Under the pieces are notes generated by a model, which worked only from the letters and a program-made list of their open reading frames with translations, searched no databases and was not told the DNA's origin. The translations under genes were made by a program, and so were the position numbers. DNA of 64,000 bases from Diphasiastrum complanatum (Eukaryota > Streptophyta > Lycopodiopsida > Lycopodiales > Lycopodiaceae): contig CM055100.1 of NCBI GenBank assembly GCA_029204225.1, forward strand, positions 60,076,975 to 60,140,974, given 5' to 3'. Below are positions 11,393-22,440 of this stretch, in pieces (the first letter of the stretch is position 1; each line of letters opens with the position of its first letter).

Positions 11393-12595
11393 TTAAGAAC
11401 CATCTTGGTCCTCTAAGACAAAGTCTGGAAAAATCTTGCGAAGGACGCTGCCTCTTTCCCAAGTGACATTCTCAACAGGCTGATCATTCCACTTAACCAG
11501 GTATTCTCGGTATAGAGTATGACGAGTCTGCGTCTCTCTACTATCAAGAATCTCCTCTGGTTCATGTGGAGGTTGTTGAGGATCCAATGGGAGAACTAGA
11601 ACACTGTCCCCTACCAGATTGTCTGATCTGGTTAAGGCTTTTCGTAACTGACTTACATGAAAGACTGGAAATACCTTACTGCTTTGTGGGAGTTCTAGTT
11701 CATAGGTGACCTCGCCTAGTCTCCTACTGATGGTAAAGGGACCACAATACCTTGGAGACAACTTAGCACACACTCCTGATTTGAGGGTTTTAGAGTCAAC
11801 TGGGACTCTCAAGTAGACTTTCTCACCAGTGGAGAACTGCACATCCCGTCTGTGTGAATCTGCATAATGCCTGGCTCGATCTCGGGACTGTCTAATGCTA
11901 TGCTTAGCATGTTCTATCATCTGGTTTAGGTCCTCTAAAAAGTTTCTAGCTGCTTCAACTTTTTCTTGTTTAAACCCTACAGCTGTGGGTGAGCGTGGCT
12001 GAAAACCGTACATCAGCATAAATGGGCTGTATCCCGTAGCTGAATGTTTGGTACTGTTGTAAGCAAACTCTAATATCGAGAGATACTCCTCCCAATTAGT
12101 CTGCTTCTTGTTGACGTATGCACGAAGCATATCCTCCAGCACTTGATTTACCCTTTCTGTTTGACCGTCCGTCTGTGGATGGTCGGTGGTACTCATATTA
12201 AGTTTAGTATGGAGATGATGGAATACTGCCCTCCAAACATTTCTAGTAAACTTATTGTCCCGGTCGCTGACTATGCCGGAAGGTAGACCGTACAATTTAA
12301 ATAGCCCGTCTACAAACAACCTCGCTAACTCTGGAGCTCTAACGGTTGTTTTGGTCGGAATGAAATGAGCCATTTTGGTCAGACGGTCAACTGTGACCCA
12401 TATAGCGTCATTACCCTTTTGGGTTTTAGGCAGGCCTACTATAAAATCCATGGAGATACTCTCCCATTTACCAGCTGGTATTTCTAAGGGATGCAACAAC
12501 CCTCCTGCCTTTAAACACTCTGCTTTATTTACTTGACATTTCTGGCAACTGGTTACATACTGGTGGACGTCCTTTTTCATACTGGGCTCAGACAA
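11393..12595 (-). CDS. Integrase and chromodomain-like tail of the scrambled gypsy
   Basis: This 400-residue open frame lacks everything upstream of the integrase zinc region. It keeps [10 protein letters not shown] of the zinc site, the three catalytic acidic residues (MDF, SDRD, DGQTERVN), [12 protein letters not shown], and the chromodomain-like end ([20 protein letters not shown]). Unlike element B it has no frameshift at the DGQTER junction. The first residues (MSEPSMKKD) come from the rearrangement junction, so the start is not native. It is nearly identical to 954-2140 of element B, so both belong to one recent family. Confidence 0.85.
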   Translation of the reverse strand: MSEPSMKKDVHQYVTSCQKCQVNKAECLKAGGLLHPLEIPAGKWESISMDFIVGLPKTQKGNDAIWVTVDRLTKMAHFIPTKTTVRAPELARLFVDGLFKLYGLPSGIVSDRDNKFTRNVWRAVFHHLHTKLNMSTTDHPQTDGQTERVNQVLEDMLRAYVNKKQTNWEEYLSILEFAYNSTKHSATGYSPFMLMYGFQPRSPTAVGFKQEKVEAARNFLEDLNQMIEHAKHSIRQSRDRARHYADSHRRDVQFSTGEKVYLRVPVDSKTLKSGVCAKLSPRYCGPFTISRRLGEVTYELELPQSSKVFPVFHVSQLRKALTRSDNLVGDSVLVLPLDPQQPPHEPEEILDSRETQTRHTLYREYLVKWNDQPVENVTWERGSVLRKIFPDFVLEDQDGS

Positions 12596-12687
12596 TCTGG
12601 TAGGGGACAGTGTTCTAGTTCTCCCATTGGATCCTCAACAACCTCCACATGAACCAGAGGAGATTCTTGATAGTAGAGAGACGCCGT
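12589..12687 (+). repeat. Inverted duplicate of the chromodomain-flanking segment
   Basis: These roughly 95 bp match the reverse complement of about 11535-11630 with no visible difference. They encode on the plus strand the same stretch found on the minus strand there ([20 protein letters not shown]). It is joined at the left to the integrase zinc region and at the right to an LTR end. Confidence 0.85.
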
Positions 12688-13189
12688 CTTACTCTATATC
12701 AGGGAGTAGGCAAGGTTGGGTGGATCAGTGAGTGTTTGCCCTACTGTGGTGTTAGGATCTATTACACTGGTATCAGAGCTATCTGTGTTCTCTAGGGTTC
12801 GGCACTGGTTACGAGCTCGTAACAGATCTTGAGTATGCTATGGTTTGTGGTGGTATGCTTGTGATTAGTTATTGGTTAACAAGGGGGTGCTAGATTAGCC
12901 AAGTTGCAGGATTGCATGTGCTAGCTAGCTATGGTTGGATGGTGAATACTTGAGGCCACTTGTTATTTACCTTTGTGATTAAGATTAGGGACACAGGTGG
13001 AGGAGAGATCCATGGAGGCTTAAAGATCCTTACTTGCAAGTGGAGGCATCCTAGCTTGGAGTTGGGGAGCATCTTGGAGCTTGCAGGTTACTTGGAGGAC
13101 CTTTGGAGGCACTACCTTTGGATTAGGAGGACTTCCTGACTTCATTTGTAAAAGGGTCCCCAAAATGTGCTAGGCCCTCTATGCCCGTG

Positions 13190-13355
13190 GGTCTCTAGCC
13201 CGCCGTATGCCCGTACTGGTGCACACTACTCACACTGTCTTGCCCTGGTGGGCGTGTGCGTTGAACACGCCCCTGATTATGGTGTCTGATCTCCAGTGTC
13301 CTTTAGGGTTCGGCTCGGGCTACAGGATCGTAACACTCCTTCCCCTCCCCCTTAA
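13190..13355 (-). repeat. Divergent LTR fragment with polypurine tract
   Basis: It resembles the right half of the element B LTR (shared CACACTACTCACACTGTCTT, TTAGGGTTCGGC, ATCGTAACACTCC) and is followed by a CT-rich tract at 13336-13355 in the polypurine-tract position. It belongs to an older relative of element B. Its left boundary near 13150 is unclear. Confidence 0.65.
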
Positions 13356-13521
13356 TTGAGACTCTCACACTATGTGATACAGAATCAACTTCATGTGCAT
13401 CTCTCTCAATGTGTCATACTATCACTATGTCACCCTCAATATGGCTCTAGATAAATATCTTGATCATCTACTACATCTGGAACAACCTGAGAATCATCAA
13501 GTAGTGGACCCATAGAAAATG

Positions 13522-13781
13522 GAAGATCATGTACAAAGGCATTGTAATCAGAACAGTAATCATCGGGTCGAAATGTCTGCCACCACGAGTTAGCTGGACG
13601 TAGCCAATGCAATCATCTTAGCATCAAAATGTGGATAGGTCTCAAATTAAGAAGCTAGCGTATTCAACCAATTTGCTAAGTCAATGTCCCCAAAGTACCC
13701 ATAATACAATGGAATGGAAATAGATGCCAATTGTTGTTGGAAGAGTTGAGACAATTATTGTCGTAAGGGAGACCAAATATT
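13522..13781 (-). repeat. Dispersed repeat, copy 1 (partner at 39262-39498)
   Basis: It shares long matching stretches in the same orientation with 39262-39498 (TGTCTGCCACCA, AAGTCAATGTCCCCA, AATGCCAATTGTTGTT in slightly varied form). The minus strand in both copies can be read as a related peptide (PLYYGYFGDIDLANWLNT here, PLYYGYSGDIDLANWLHT there). This may be part of an unclassified retroelement; no known domain is recognised. Confidence 0.6.
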
Positions 13782-15261
13782 CATCATGAAATATTCATGT
13801 ATGGAAAAGAAAGTATGTAATTTAACACATGGAATGAGAGACATAAGTGAACCAAAAAGAAACATTTATTTTGTTTTGTTTCAGGAATCGATCGAAATAA
13901 TACGAAAAACCAAATGTAGATGAAATGAAGATAGAAGATTCTAAATAAACTATGCGAAAATGCCCAAACCTTGAGAGAGAGGACACAAGTCGTCACCTCA
14001 ACGTAGGCTCTATGCAAATGTCATAGACCATGATTGCAAGAGGTGGCAAAGAAGTTGCCAAAATCCACCAAATAGAGCACCAAGTAAGAAGGTAAGCTGC
14101 CAAATAAGGGAAATATAGTGAAAGAGAGGTACCAATTGGTTGTTGCTCAGGAAACAGGCAAAATGGCCTCCAAAACAAATGATGGTACTGCAAAAGACCA
14201 GCAAGCAAAAGTGTGCAAAAATTTGTCAATGTCACCTCCAAGTAGGGCGCTGGAAATAGGTGGGTATGTTGCCTTGAAAAATCAGCAAGGGCGCTCAAAC
14301 TGCGGCAGAAACTGATGCAATTGCTAGAATGTTGGCCAAAAACCACCAAACAACTGCTAATAGTAATTGTTCATAAATAAATCTGGGGTGTAATGCAGCA
14401 TACGCTCATCATATGTGAAGATGGTAGAATTGGATGCGGGACGTAAAGTGGCAAGTGCCAAAAATCTCACTTTAAACCCGAAAAAGCTCACCTCAAAAAG
14501 CTCCGCAAAAAATCACATCTCATTTGCATTTGCCTCCAAAGCATAGTCTCATGTAACTTCACACAAATTGTCAAACTTTTAGTATATGAAATATGAGCCG
14601 TTTTAGATTTTGCTGAGGCGCATGCAGTTCTGCAAAATTGCCATTCAAAAGCAGAGTACCTCAAGTTAAATATGCAGAGAATCAGAGTTAACCGACTCCA
14701 TAAAGGCCAAACTGAAAAAGTGGGCCTTCTTCTTTGTTCCTTGAAACTGCATAAACCTTTCTTACTTGCAAAAAACTTTCCTAGATTCAGCTTCAATATA
14801 TTTTTGTTTTCTGCTTGATTATGTTTTTGCTTTCTGCTTGATTGACACTTCTGACGGTTTTCATTGAGGTTATTTCTTCATCAATATCTTTGCTAGATTC
14901 AGAAAGCCATGCTCTTTTTTTGTTCTGTCCATGTTCCTGTACCTATTAGCTATTATTACTTACCAGAATTGCATTCTGCACTTTAGTATGACGTACTTCT
15001 CAGAATCGTGAACATGATCGACTGCTAGACTGTTGCATATGAATTTTGTTTTGCTCCCTAGTTTGAACTGTGACATACATGCTCTAGAATGGACTGAGTA
15101 TATTAGAAGCGTTTCTTATGCTAATTATAGTAAAAACAAAATGGCTAATCTTCAGAGCTTTAAATTGCTAAAACTCATGCATATACAAGTATTTAGTGCA
15201 TCATGAGCATCTCGGCTTAGAGTTTACTTCTTAATCAACCAAGCTGACTCAATCTTTGCAG
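13782..15261. other. No recognised gene; presumed intron upstream of the first visible MutS exon
   Basis: The stretch is AT-rich. Minus-strand open stretches at 13993-14349 and 14488-14796 have no recognisable motif. No upstream MutS exon (mismatch-binding, connector or core domains) was seen in it. Confidence 0.4.
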
Positions 15262-17956
15262 GTAGGCTATTCCAGACCTTTGGGACGATATATAAGCATC
15301 AAGAAGGGAAAGTTAAATGATCAATCAATCCCTGAGAATTACCAGAAACTGCAGACATTGAAGAATGAGGAGCGCTTTGTCACATCAGAACTCTTAGGAA
15401 ATGAGAGGAAACGGCTAGATGTCATCTCCAAGGCATGTGAGCGTGAAGAGGAAATCTTGGATATGCTCAGAGAGGAGATGGCTAAGATTTCAAAATCTTT
15501 ACAATATCTATGTCAAGCAATAGCTGCATTAGATGTGCTGTCTACTTTTGCTGGTAATGTTGCCAGCACTTAGCAAGTCTTTCAGGTTTTTTCTTGCTGG
15601 GGTTTTAGGAAATGGGGTTGTATGAATTTTCAAGTCATTAGCTGTCTGAGTTGAATTTATATGGTCTTGTGCTTGTAGTCACTATCAGTTTTTGAATGCA
15701 TGCTTGCCCAAAAATAATAATACATCTAAACAATATTGATGCTTTTCCTTTTTTCAGTAGTAGCTAATTTCTTTTTGTGATACCTTATGGGCTTCTACAC
15801 CCACATGTGACAAAGATACATGACATAGCTGTAAAGGCTCAAGTTTCCGGATGTTAGTCTGAACTAAATTAATTCCAGCATTCTTTTCTCTCAAGCCACA
15901 AACTGCCTTCTCCTGCTTTTTGCTAGAACTGAAACTAAATCACAGTATTTGATCCTTTTGGCCTTTGTCAATAATCAAACAGTGCAAATTTAATTCATAA
16001 CTTTTCAATTTCATGATAGGTACCTTTCCTATATATCCAAGTTTGACCTCTGATGTAACTGTCTAAACATTATATCACTTCAGTTTTTAATGCTTTGACA
16101 GACTTGAATTTACTGCTGGTAGGATAAAATCTTGTAGAGCTGTATTGAAGCTCTGGCAGAATAGCAAGCTTTCTAACTGGTCTGTGAACATGCTGTGCCT
16201 TTCTTCCTATCCAGTATCACCATAAGGCCCAAAATATGACTTTCAACAGGCTGTATGTCTCATGTAGGCAGCAGCTAACCTGTAACAAGACCAAATGTAA
16301 GTGCATGACTGCGATGAAAAATTATTCCTTCGGCTCCTGATCTTTACTAAATGTTTGCAGAATTGGCTGTCCAAAGGAACTACGTCAGGCCAGAAATAAT
16401 GGAGAGTGGAAGTGAGTTAACCATAGTTAGTGGCCGGCATCCAGTTGTTGAACTTATATTAGCTGAGCAATCCATGTTCATTCCTAATTCAACTTATCTA
16501 GGCTTCAACCCTTTCGAACCTATGACAAATGAGAGTTCTTCAGATAACCTCACTGAAAGTGACTCCCGATCAAAAGAAAAAGATAAAAAATTTTGGCCCA
16601 GATCCGATCTTATTCTTCTAACTGGTCCTAATTCAAGCGGAAAGAGCTGCTATTTAAGACAAGTAGGTCTTATTCAAATACTTGCCCAAGCAGGCAGCTT
16701 TGTACCAGCAAAAAGGGCAAGAATGTCAATTGCAGATGCTGTGTTTACCCAAGTTGGTGCGGTCGATGATCTCTCCGCTGGTCAAAGCGCATTCAATGTG
16801 GAAATGGGTGAATCAGCAAACATTTTGAATTGTGCAACAAGTAAGTCACTTGTTCTTTTAGACGAAGTAGGACGGGGTGCTGGATCACATGAAGGTGAGG
16901 CATTTGCAAGAGCAATAATTGAGTATTTGAGCCAACACATTAAAGCAAGAACCATCTTCTCTACATATTATCATAATTTGCATCATATTGATATAGAATT
17001 TCCCAACATATCAAATTATCATTTTGAAGCGCATGAGACAGAAACAGGAAGCATAATGTTTGAGTATATTCTCAAGCCAGGCTTTGCTCTACAGTCTTAT
17101 ACGGTTGCATTAGGGAGAGTTGCTGGGTTACCAGAATGGGTATGTAACCGAGCTGCAGAATTGCTCACTTCCAAAGATGACCATTCCAGTACTTGGGGCT
17201 CTGATGATCCTGTGACTGGTCTCAGAAATGTGGGAAATTTCAATGAGGTAGCTTGTCCAGATAAAGCAGCTTCCATCAATCCAAAGGAACCTGAAAGCAT
17301 GCAAATGATTGGAATTAGCAATAGTAATGTCAGCACTGCTGCTTCAAATATAGCCGATCAGGCATTTAACTGGAGAAGTTGGCTAAGAAGGAAGTGGAAA
17401 GGCGTTGAAAAAAATGGAACCATCAGCCTAGCTGGGCAGTCTTCGACCATAGATGATCATGTAGCAGGCAACTTTGAACATGATGCTGGATTGGAAATTT
17501 CCTTTTCAATAGAAGAGCTGAAAGAGACGTGGGAAAATGTTTTGAAAGTTCTTCAAAATCGACCAGCAACTCTAGCACTTGCTAATCAAAAGGTCTGACA
17601 ATTTTTGCTGAATAACAAGAAATTGAGAGTGTTTCTTTGATTGCCAATCCCTCTTGTTTGTGTACTTATTCGAGGTCACTAAGTTGATTGTCATAAGCTA
17701 GCGATTTCTCGCAGGATTGTCAAAGTAGCATGGACCACTTTCAATGGTATTTAGTAGTGTTGTTTCTGTGCAGGGGTCTCTCTTAGCCATTTCCAAATTT
17801 TCAGATGCTATTCATGTCAAACTTGGAGCTTCTGAGTTGTTTGTGAAAAAGTTTGAGCAGCACGAGCATGCCATTGCCATGGAAGCTGCTTTTAAAACTG
17901 TTCTTAAGCAACCTGTTAAGCTTCAAATATGTACTATCAGTACAGTTGAGGACTGA
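15262..17956 (+). CDS. MutS1-type mismatch-repair ATPase, 3' exons, with DnaX-like C-terminal tail
   Basis: Three exons fit with GT-AG introns and consistent phase: 15262-15553, 16361-17592 and 17774-17956 (stop TGA), giving 568 residues. Exon 1 is the lever/clamp region of bacterial MutS (VGYSRPLGRYISIKKG, NYQKLQTLKNEERF). Exon 2 is the ATPase: GRHPVVE; Walker A TGPNSSGKSCYLRQ (from residue 185); signature DDLSAGQSAFNVEM (from 233); Walker B LVLLDEVGRG. Walker A and surroundings resemble cyanobacterial MutS rather than MutS2 or eukaryotic MSH. Deviations are GRGAGSHEGE where GRGTSTFDG is usual, and TYYHNLHH for THYHELT. Residues about 480-568 (LKETWENVLKVLQ to the end) look like the C-terminal domain of DnaX/STICHEL clamp-loader subunits; this is inference. 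The mismatch-recognition and connector exons are not visible; they may lie left of position 1 beyond a transposon-filled intron, or be lost. A plastid role is plausible but no transit peptide can be seen. Confidence 0.8.
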
Positions 17957-19565
17957 CATTCAAAAGGGGGATAGTGTTTCTGGCGAAGCCACCTGGCAGA
18001 ACGTCATTTTATGGATACCATAAACTTGCAATTGACAAGAACTGTATAAAGCCTTCTTCATGGGTATCTTATGAGCTTTTACTCTGCTTCAATTAGAGCT
18101 TTATCCATGCGTGATGGCCATTGTCGCAGCCATCAAATGAATGGGCAGTTTATTGTATCAAAAAAGCGAGGATGTTGCCAGGGACATAACCAGCTTACAG
18201 AAAGGCCTCAGCTACCTCTGTGTAAGTGTAAAGCATTTGTGGACAAATGGTTTGAAAGAAGAGCTGCCGTTTGCTGCTTTCCCAGCAAGATTTCTGTGAT
18301 ATCAAGATAGCTTGCTTTGAATCAGTCCAGTCCAACATAACTGCTTCCAACAGATATTTGAGTTTCAAGATATCTTGAAAGATTATCATTTCATCCTCTT
18401 ACTTGCATATTGCATTCTGTATTGTGCATGACTTATCATTTTTAAATAGCTACTCAACTTCTGCACGATGTTGCATTCAGCTTAAGTTGAATGGAGACTA
18501 TGAGCTCGAGCCTGAAAATCCTTTGTAGTTTCTAGAACTGTACACCAAAGCTCATCCTCATAGATTGAAGAACCTGACATTCATGATGGCATTGTATCCA
18601 GGAAACTTTCCGGAAAAGCCTTGTGAAAGAAACAATGCTCCTGAAACTTTGAGCAAAAGCTTTGGAGAACTGGGATAGAAGTTACCCAGTCTGTCTCATG
18701 GGTAAGCATTTGTCAGGGTTCCTCCCATAATGGTTCCTGTGAATGGCCATTGACTTCTGTTACTCAATGGGGGCATTCTCATCATTATTTATCCGACAAG
18801 CATTGTGTTTGTCATTCTTTGTGTAATGAAATAGTATCTCCTGAGGATGCATTCTTGAAGGAAACACCCTGGTCAATCATGTACGATTTGTGGTTATGAG
18901 CTTATTTTTGTGATTTGACTTCATTGTTTCAAAAAAAGGAGTTTGGAGTATTGAAAGGAAACATGGAGTTAGGTGCATCCTTTCTATTCCCAATAGGAGG
19001 TACAATTGCAACCTCCTCATGAGTCATCACAACTTTGAATACTTGAAATATAGCAGAAAATAAAGCATGGGGTGAATTCTTTTTTCACAATGCATTCAAG
19101 AGGAATTTTGGAGACTATCCCAGCTAAATTCTCCTTAACTTGTTCAGTTTGTCACATGATTAGCAAATCAGCTCATATGCAGCAAAATAATCATTATACT
19201 CAAGAAGAGTATCAGTTAACTAACAAGGCATCAAACCCATGAGAAACAATCCTTGAAACTAGAAATGCTGGAAAACATGACTATTTCTTTGTAATAGTTG
19301 TCATAGATTTTGATAATCGAAAACTCACTTTCTAGAAAGAATATAGATATAACAACTCATGAGGAATTTTTTATAAAGAATTTGTGAGTCAATGTGCAAA
19401 ATTCTCAAAACCCAAATAATAGTTGTTGCATAAGTATTTCAAAGTAGTGGGGGTAGAGATTCTTTTGGTTATTTTCAAAGTAGTCGGGGTAGAGATTCTT
19501 TTGGTACAAATGACATCAATTTTTTTCTTAAAATTAAAATAAAAGTAGAACACTTTTAAAAAAAA
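17957..19565. other. Intergenic region downstream of MutS
   Basis: The first few hundred bases presumably include the MutS 3' untranslated region. No coding region, RNA gene or repeat was recognised up to the hAT target duplication at 19566. Confidence 0.4.
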
Positions 19566-19847
19566 CTCTAAACCATAGATGCAGCGCATTTCTGAAACGC
19601 GGTTCAGAATCACGGTTTGAAACGCGTTTTGGAAATATTCCAAAAAATTTCTGAAACATTTTTTTTTTTTTGGTTTTTTGGGCAATATGGGTATCAGATG
19701 AAAGCTCTAATTAAGAGCATTATTACTGTGTAGTTTGCCGAATGTTTCGGGTGCAGGATGGTCTAGTTTAGGTGCATTAACTCCCAGGTTTACGCTATTG
19801 CTCCTTTTAATATAAAACATTAATAGAAAAATATACTGCCCCAAAAT

Positions 19848-19987
<140 letters not shown>

Positions 19988-20108
19988 TCAAATCCAACAA
20001 ACTAAACAAAAATGTTGAATCATGCTGAACAAAAACCATGTTGAATCATTTTGAACCATATTGCATCTTACTAAAACATTTTCAACCATATGGAATCGTC
20101 TTTCAACC

Positions 20109-20111
<3 letters not shown>

Positions 20112-20193
<82 letters not shown>
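20112..20193. repeat. (CT)n followed by (TA)n microsatellite
   Basis: CT dinucleotides at 20112-20147 run directly into TA dinucleotides at 20147-20193, inside hAT copy 1 downstream of the transposase. Confidence 0.95.
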
Positions 20194-20196
<3 letters not shown>

Positions 20197-20238
20197 AAAG
20201 AACAGTACTGAATCATGACACTGTTGTGAATAGGTTCA

Positions 20239-22440
20239 TCATAATATATAATATCGGGCCACATGGCACCAAAATAGGGTACAATGATGTTCCATGAACG
20301 TAATGAAAACTATACAACTAAGACTCGTCAAAGTCATGGTAGGAAACATCATCTGAATCTGTGCCTGATTGTAGATCCCAAGGGTTTGCAGATGAATTGA
20401 ACCTGGAGGGAACCATATGCCATGGTGTGGCCCTGGCTCTGCTACGGCACTTTGGATCCTCCCCCTGTCTCTACCCCTACCTCTGCTTCTCTCCCCTCCT
20501 CTGGCCCTCCTCTGCCTGCCCCCACCCTTGTGTCTACCCCTGCGTGTCTGTGTGTCAAGTGGTTGTGATCCTACGCCCTGGGATGGCCCTACCCATTGTG
20601 ATAATGTCTGGCCGACGGTTGCTTGTGATGCTCCACTCTTGTCTACAAAAAGTGAACTCACCCCCCCCCTCTCCTCCCCACTATCAGAACCTCTAGGTCT
20701 CCCTCTAGGCCTATGTGCAGGAATGGTTGGCTCCTCTTCTGTCTTTGCATTAGGATCCACCAGCAGGTCAGCCAAGTCATCCCCCTGTGCCTCCGTTCCC
20801 ATCTCTTCATCCTCCTCTGTATCCCTCTCAACTCACTCTTCCTCCTCTTAATAGTCAGTCTCGAGCTCCTCTCCACCCTCCAAGCCCCATCATCCCTCTC
20901 CTCAACTCTATCCCTTCGCCTCGCTGTTTTCCTTGAACGCCGTAAAGCCCATGCGTCAACCTGTGCCTGTCTATAGAATTCTCTATAGATCTCATCATCC
21001 ATATCCTCTTGTGTGGGTGGTGTCCGAGGAGCAGCAGTTGCCGAATTCACCAAGCAAATGTCATGGTTCACCTGCAACAAAAAACAATACATTGTTGTCA
21101 GGCAGGTATTTTGCAATTCATTGCATAATTCGAAAGCAATTCAATTCGTCAAAGCATAGCAAGAAACAGAGGGTAATGATGTGACTCACCTCGAGCATCT
21201 GGCCCTCTCCTCGTGTGTGCCTCAGCATACGGCTGTTGGTGTTCACAACACCAACTGCCTACACTGCTCGATGGATAACATGTTCTTCTTCTGCGTGTGA
21301 TACAAGGCCCAAGTGCTCTAATTCCGCTCACAGGCGAATGCTGATGAACAGTCCTGTGCAAGGACTCTCTGCCAGTCGCCGCAGACTGCGCCCGTGGTAG
21401 CCCCACCATGTAACGGGCCTCAGCTGATCCTCCCTTCATCGACTCTGCTCTCCATCGAAAGAAAACTGGTAGCGCTCAAAGATGAGCAGCTGGCCGGTGG
21501 AAGTAGTCCCATCTGGCTTCCCAGATATGCGAGATCTGGTCTCTCCTGCAGCAGACAAATTACAACAATCAGGTAATTATAGCATAAAAGAAACGCGTCA
21601 GACTTGATGAGAAACAACAAACTAGACATTGAAGAGTCATACTTGTGCTCGTCCAAGGTTGACGTCAGAATCCCCTCGTCGATGCAGTCCATGAACTCGT
21701 AAATGAGACCGAGAGTGCACCTCTCATGGTCTACCAAGCGCAATACTCTGAAAATGGGTAGAAGGACCCCAACAATCTTCTCGACATGTGTCCAAAACTC
21801 ATCACCAAACACAGTGGACTGGATAAACGCCGCATGTGGGACGTCCATGAACTCCCAGAAGGCCTCGTATAAAACCATTCGCCGTAATGCGTCCTTCACT
21901 TTTATCAATCGCTCTAGCACCAAGAAGTAAAACACAAAGCGTGTGGGTGCTGGCTTCTTCAGGTTTAGGTGCGAGAAGGTGCAGAATAGGTCCAGCACAC
22001 GCCTCTTCCTGGTAACAAAAGTGACCAGGCGCATGGCGGTAGAAGTGATCTGCAACACAAACATCCAGTAAAAAGTTTAGACGGTAGTTGAGATGTGTTT
22101 AGCAGCATGGAACATGCGTCAAACAAGATAGCATAGCAAATGGAAAAACCAATACCTCTCTGATCCATGGAAGTGCACACAAGTTATGGATGAGGAAGTC
22201 TATGCAATGTGCAGCTTAGGGTTTTCACACAATGCTGGGGTGTTCCCTCGTCATAATCTCTCCCATCTGCTTGCAGTTTGCAGCGTTGTCCGTGACAACC
22301 TGAACCACATGCTCCACTCCAATGTCAGCAATAACATCTCTAACAACCTTCCATATGAAGCCGGTTGTGATGGCTCCACCACCTCGAGTGGCATCCACGC
22401 CACGTAAGAATACTATGCCAAGCGAGCAAGAAACCAAGAC
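20239..22440 (-). pseudogene. hAT transposase (DUF659 and catalytic core), degenerate, copy 1
   Basis: The reading order is from high to low coordinates. A DUF659-type core at 22437-22225 (FLRGVDATRGGGAIT, VTDNAANCKQMGE) is followed by 22064-21640 (RKRRVLDLFCTF, LNLKKPAPTRFVFYFLVLER, LRLVDHERCTLGLIYEFMD). The dimerisation segment near 21430-21200 is frame-shifted. The C-terminal tail (21040-20400) is charged and carries an AT-hook-like PRGRPRGS near 20700. The BED zinc finger and first core part found in copy 2 are missing beyond about 22620. Frame breaks mean it is probably inactive. Introns seem to separate the blocks as in copy 2. Confidence 0.8.

Larger units (their letters stand above)
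10763..12824 (-). mobile_element. Scrambled derivative of the element B family with intact target duplication
   Basis: The outer ends are a proper LTR start (TGTAATAG, 10763) and LTR end (CGTAACA, 12824), flanked by GATCT on both sides, so it integrated as one molecule. Inside, in order: the first 115 bp of the LTR (10763-10877); 299 bp of unrelated DNA; an inverted LTR piece ending TCTATTACA plus primer site TGGTATCAGAGC (11177-11336); an LTR tail in the other orientation with polypurine tract (about 11337-11395); integrase on the minus strand; an inverted copy of a chromodomain-flanking segment; a second inverted LTR end, primer site and LTR tail. This looks like template switching during reverse transcription. 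Confidence 0.85.

Noticed and set aside
13993-14349. 118-residue minus-strand open frame
   Set aside because: No domain, no splice partners, hydrophobic low-information composition; probably chance.
15262-17956. MutS2-type gene
   Set aside because: The clamp segment and the GPNSSGKSCYLRQ Walker A are MutS1-like; MutS2 lacks this clamp and would have a Smr domain.
20361-20851. Plus-strand open frames of 111 and 144 residues
   Set aside because: They are shadows of the low-complexity hAT transposase tail on the other strand. The same holds for 44252-44847 and 47109-47366.
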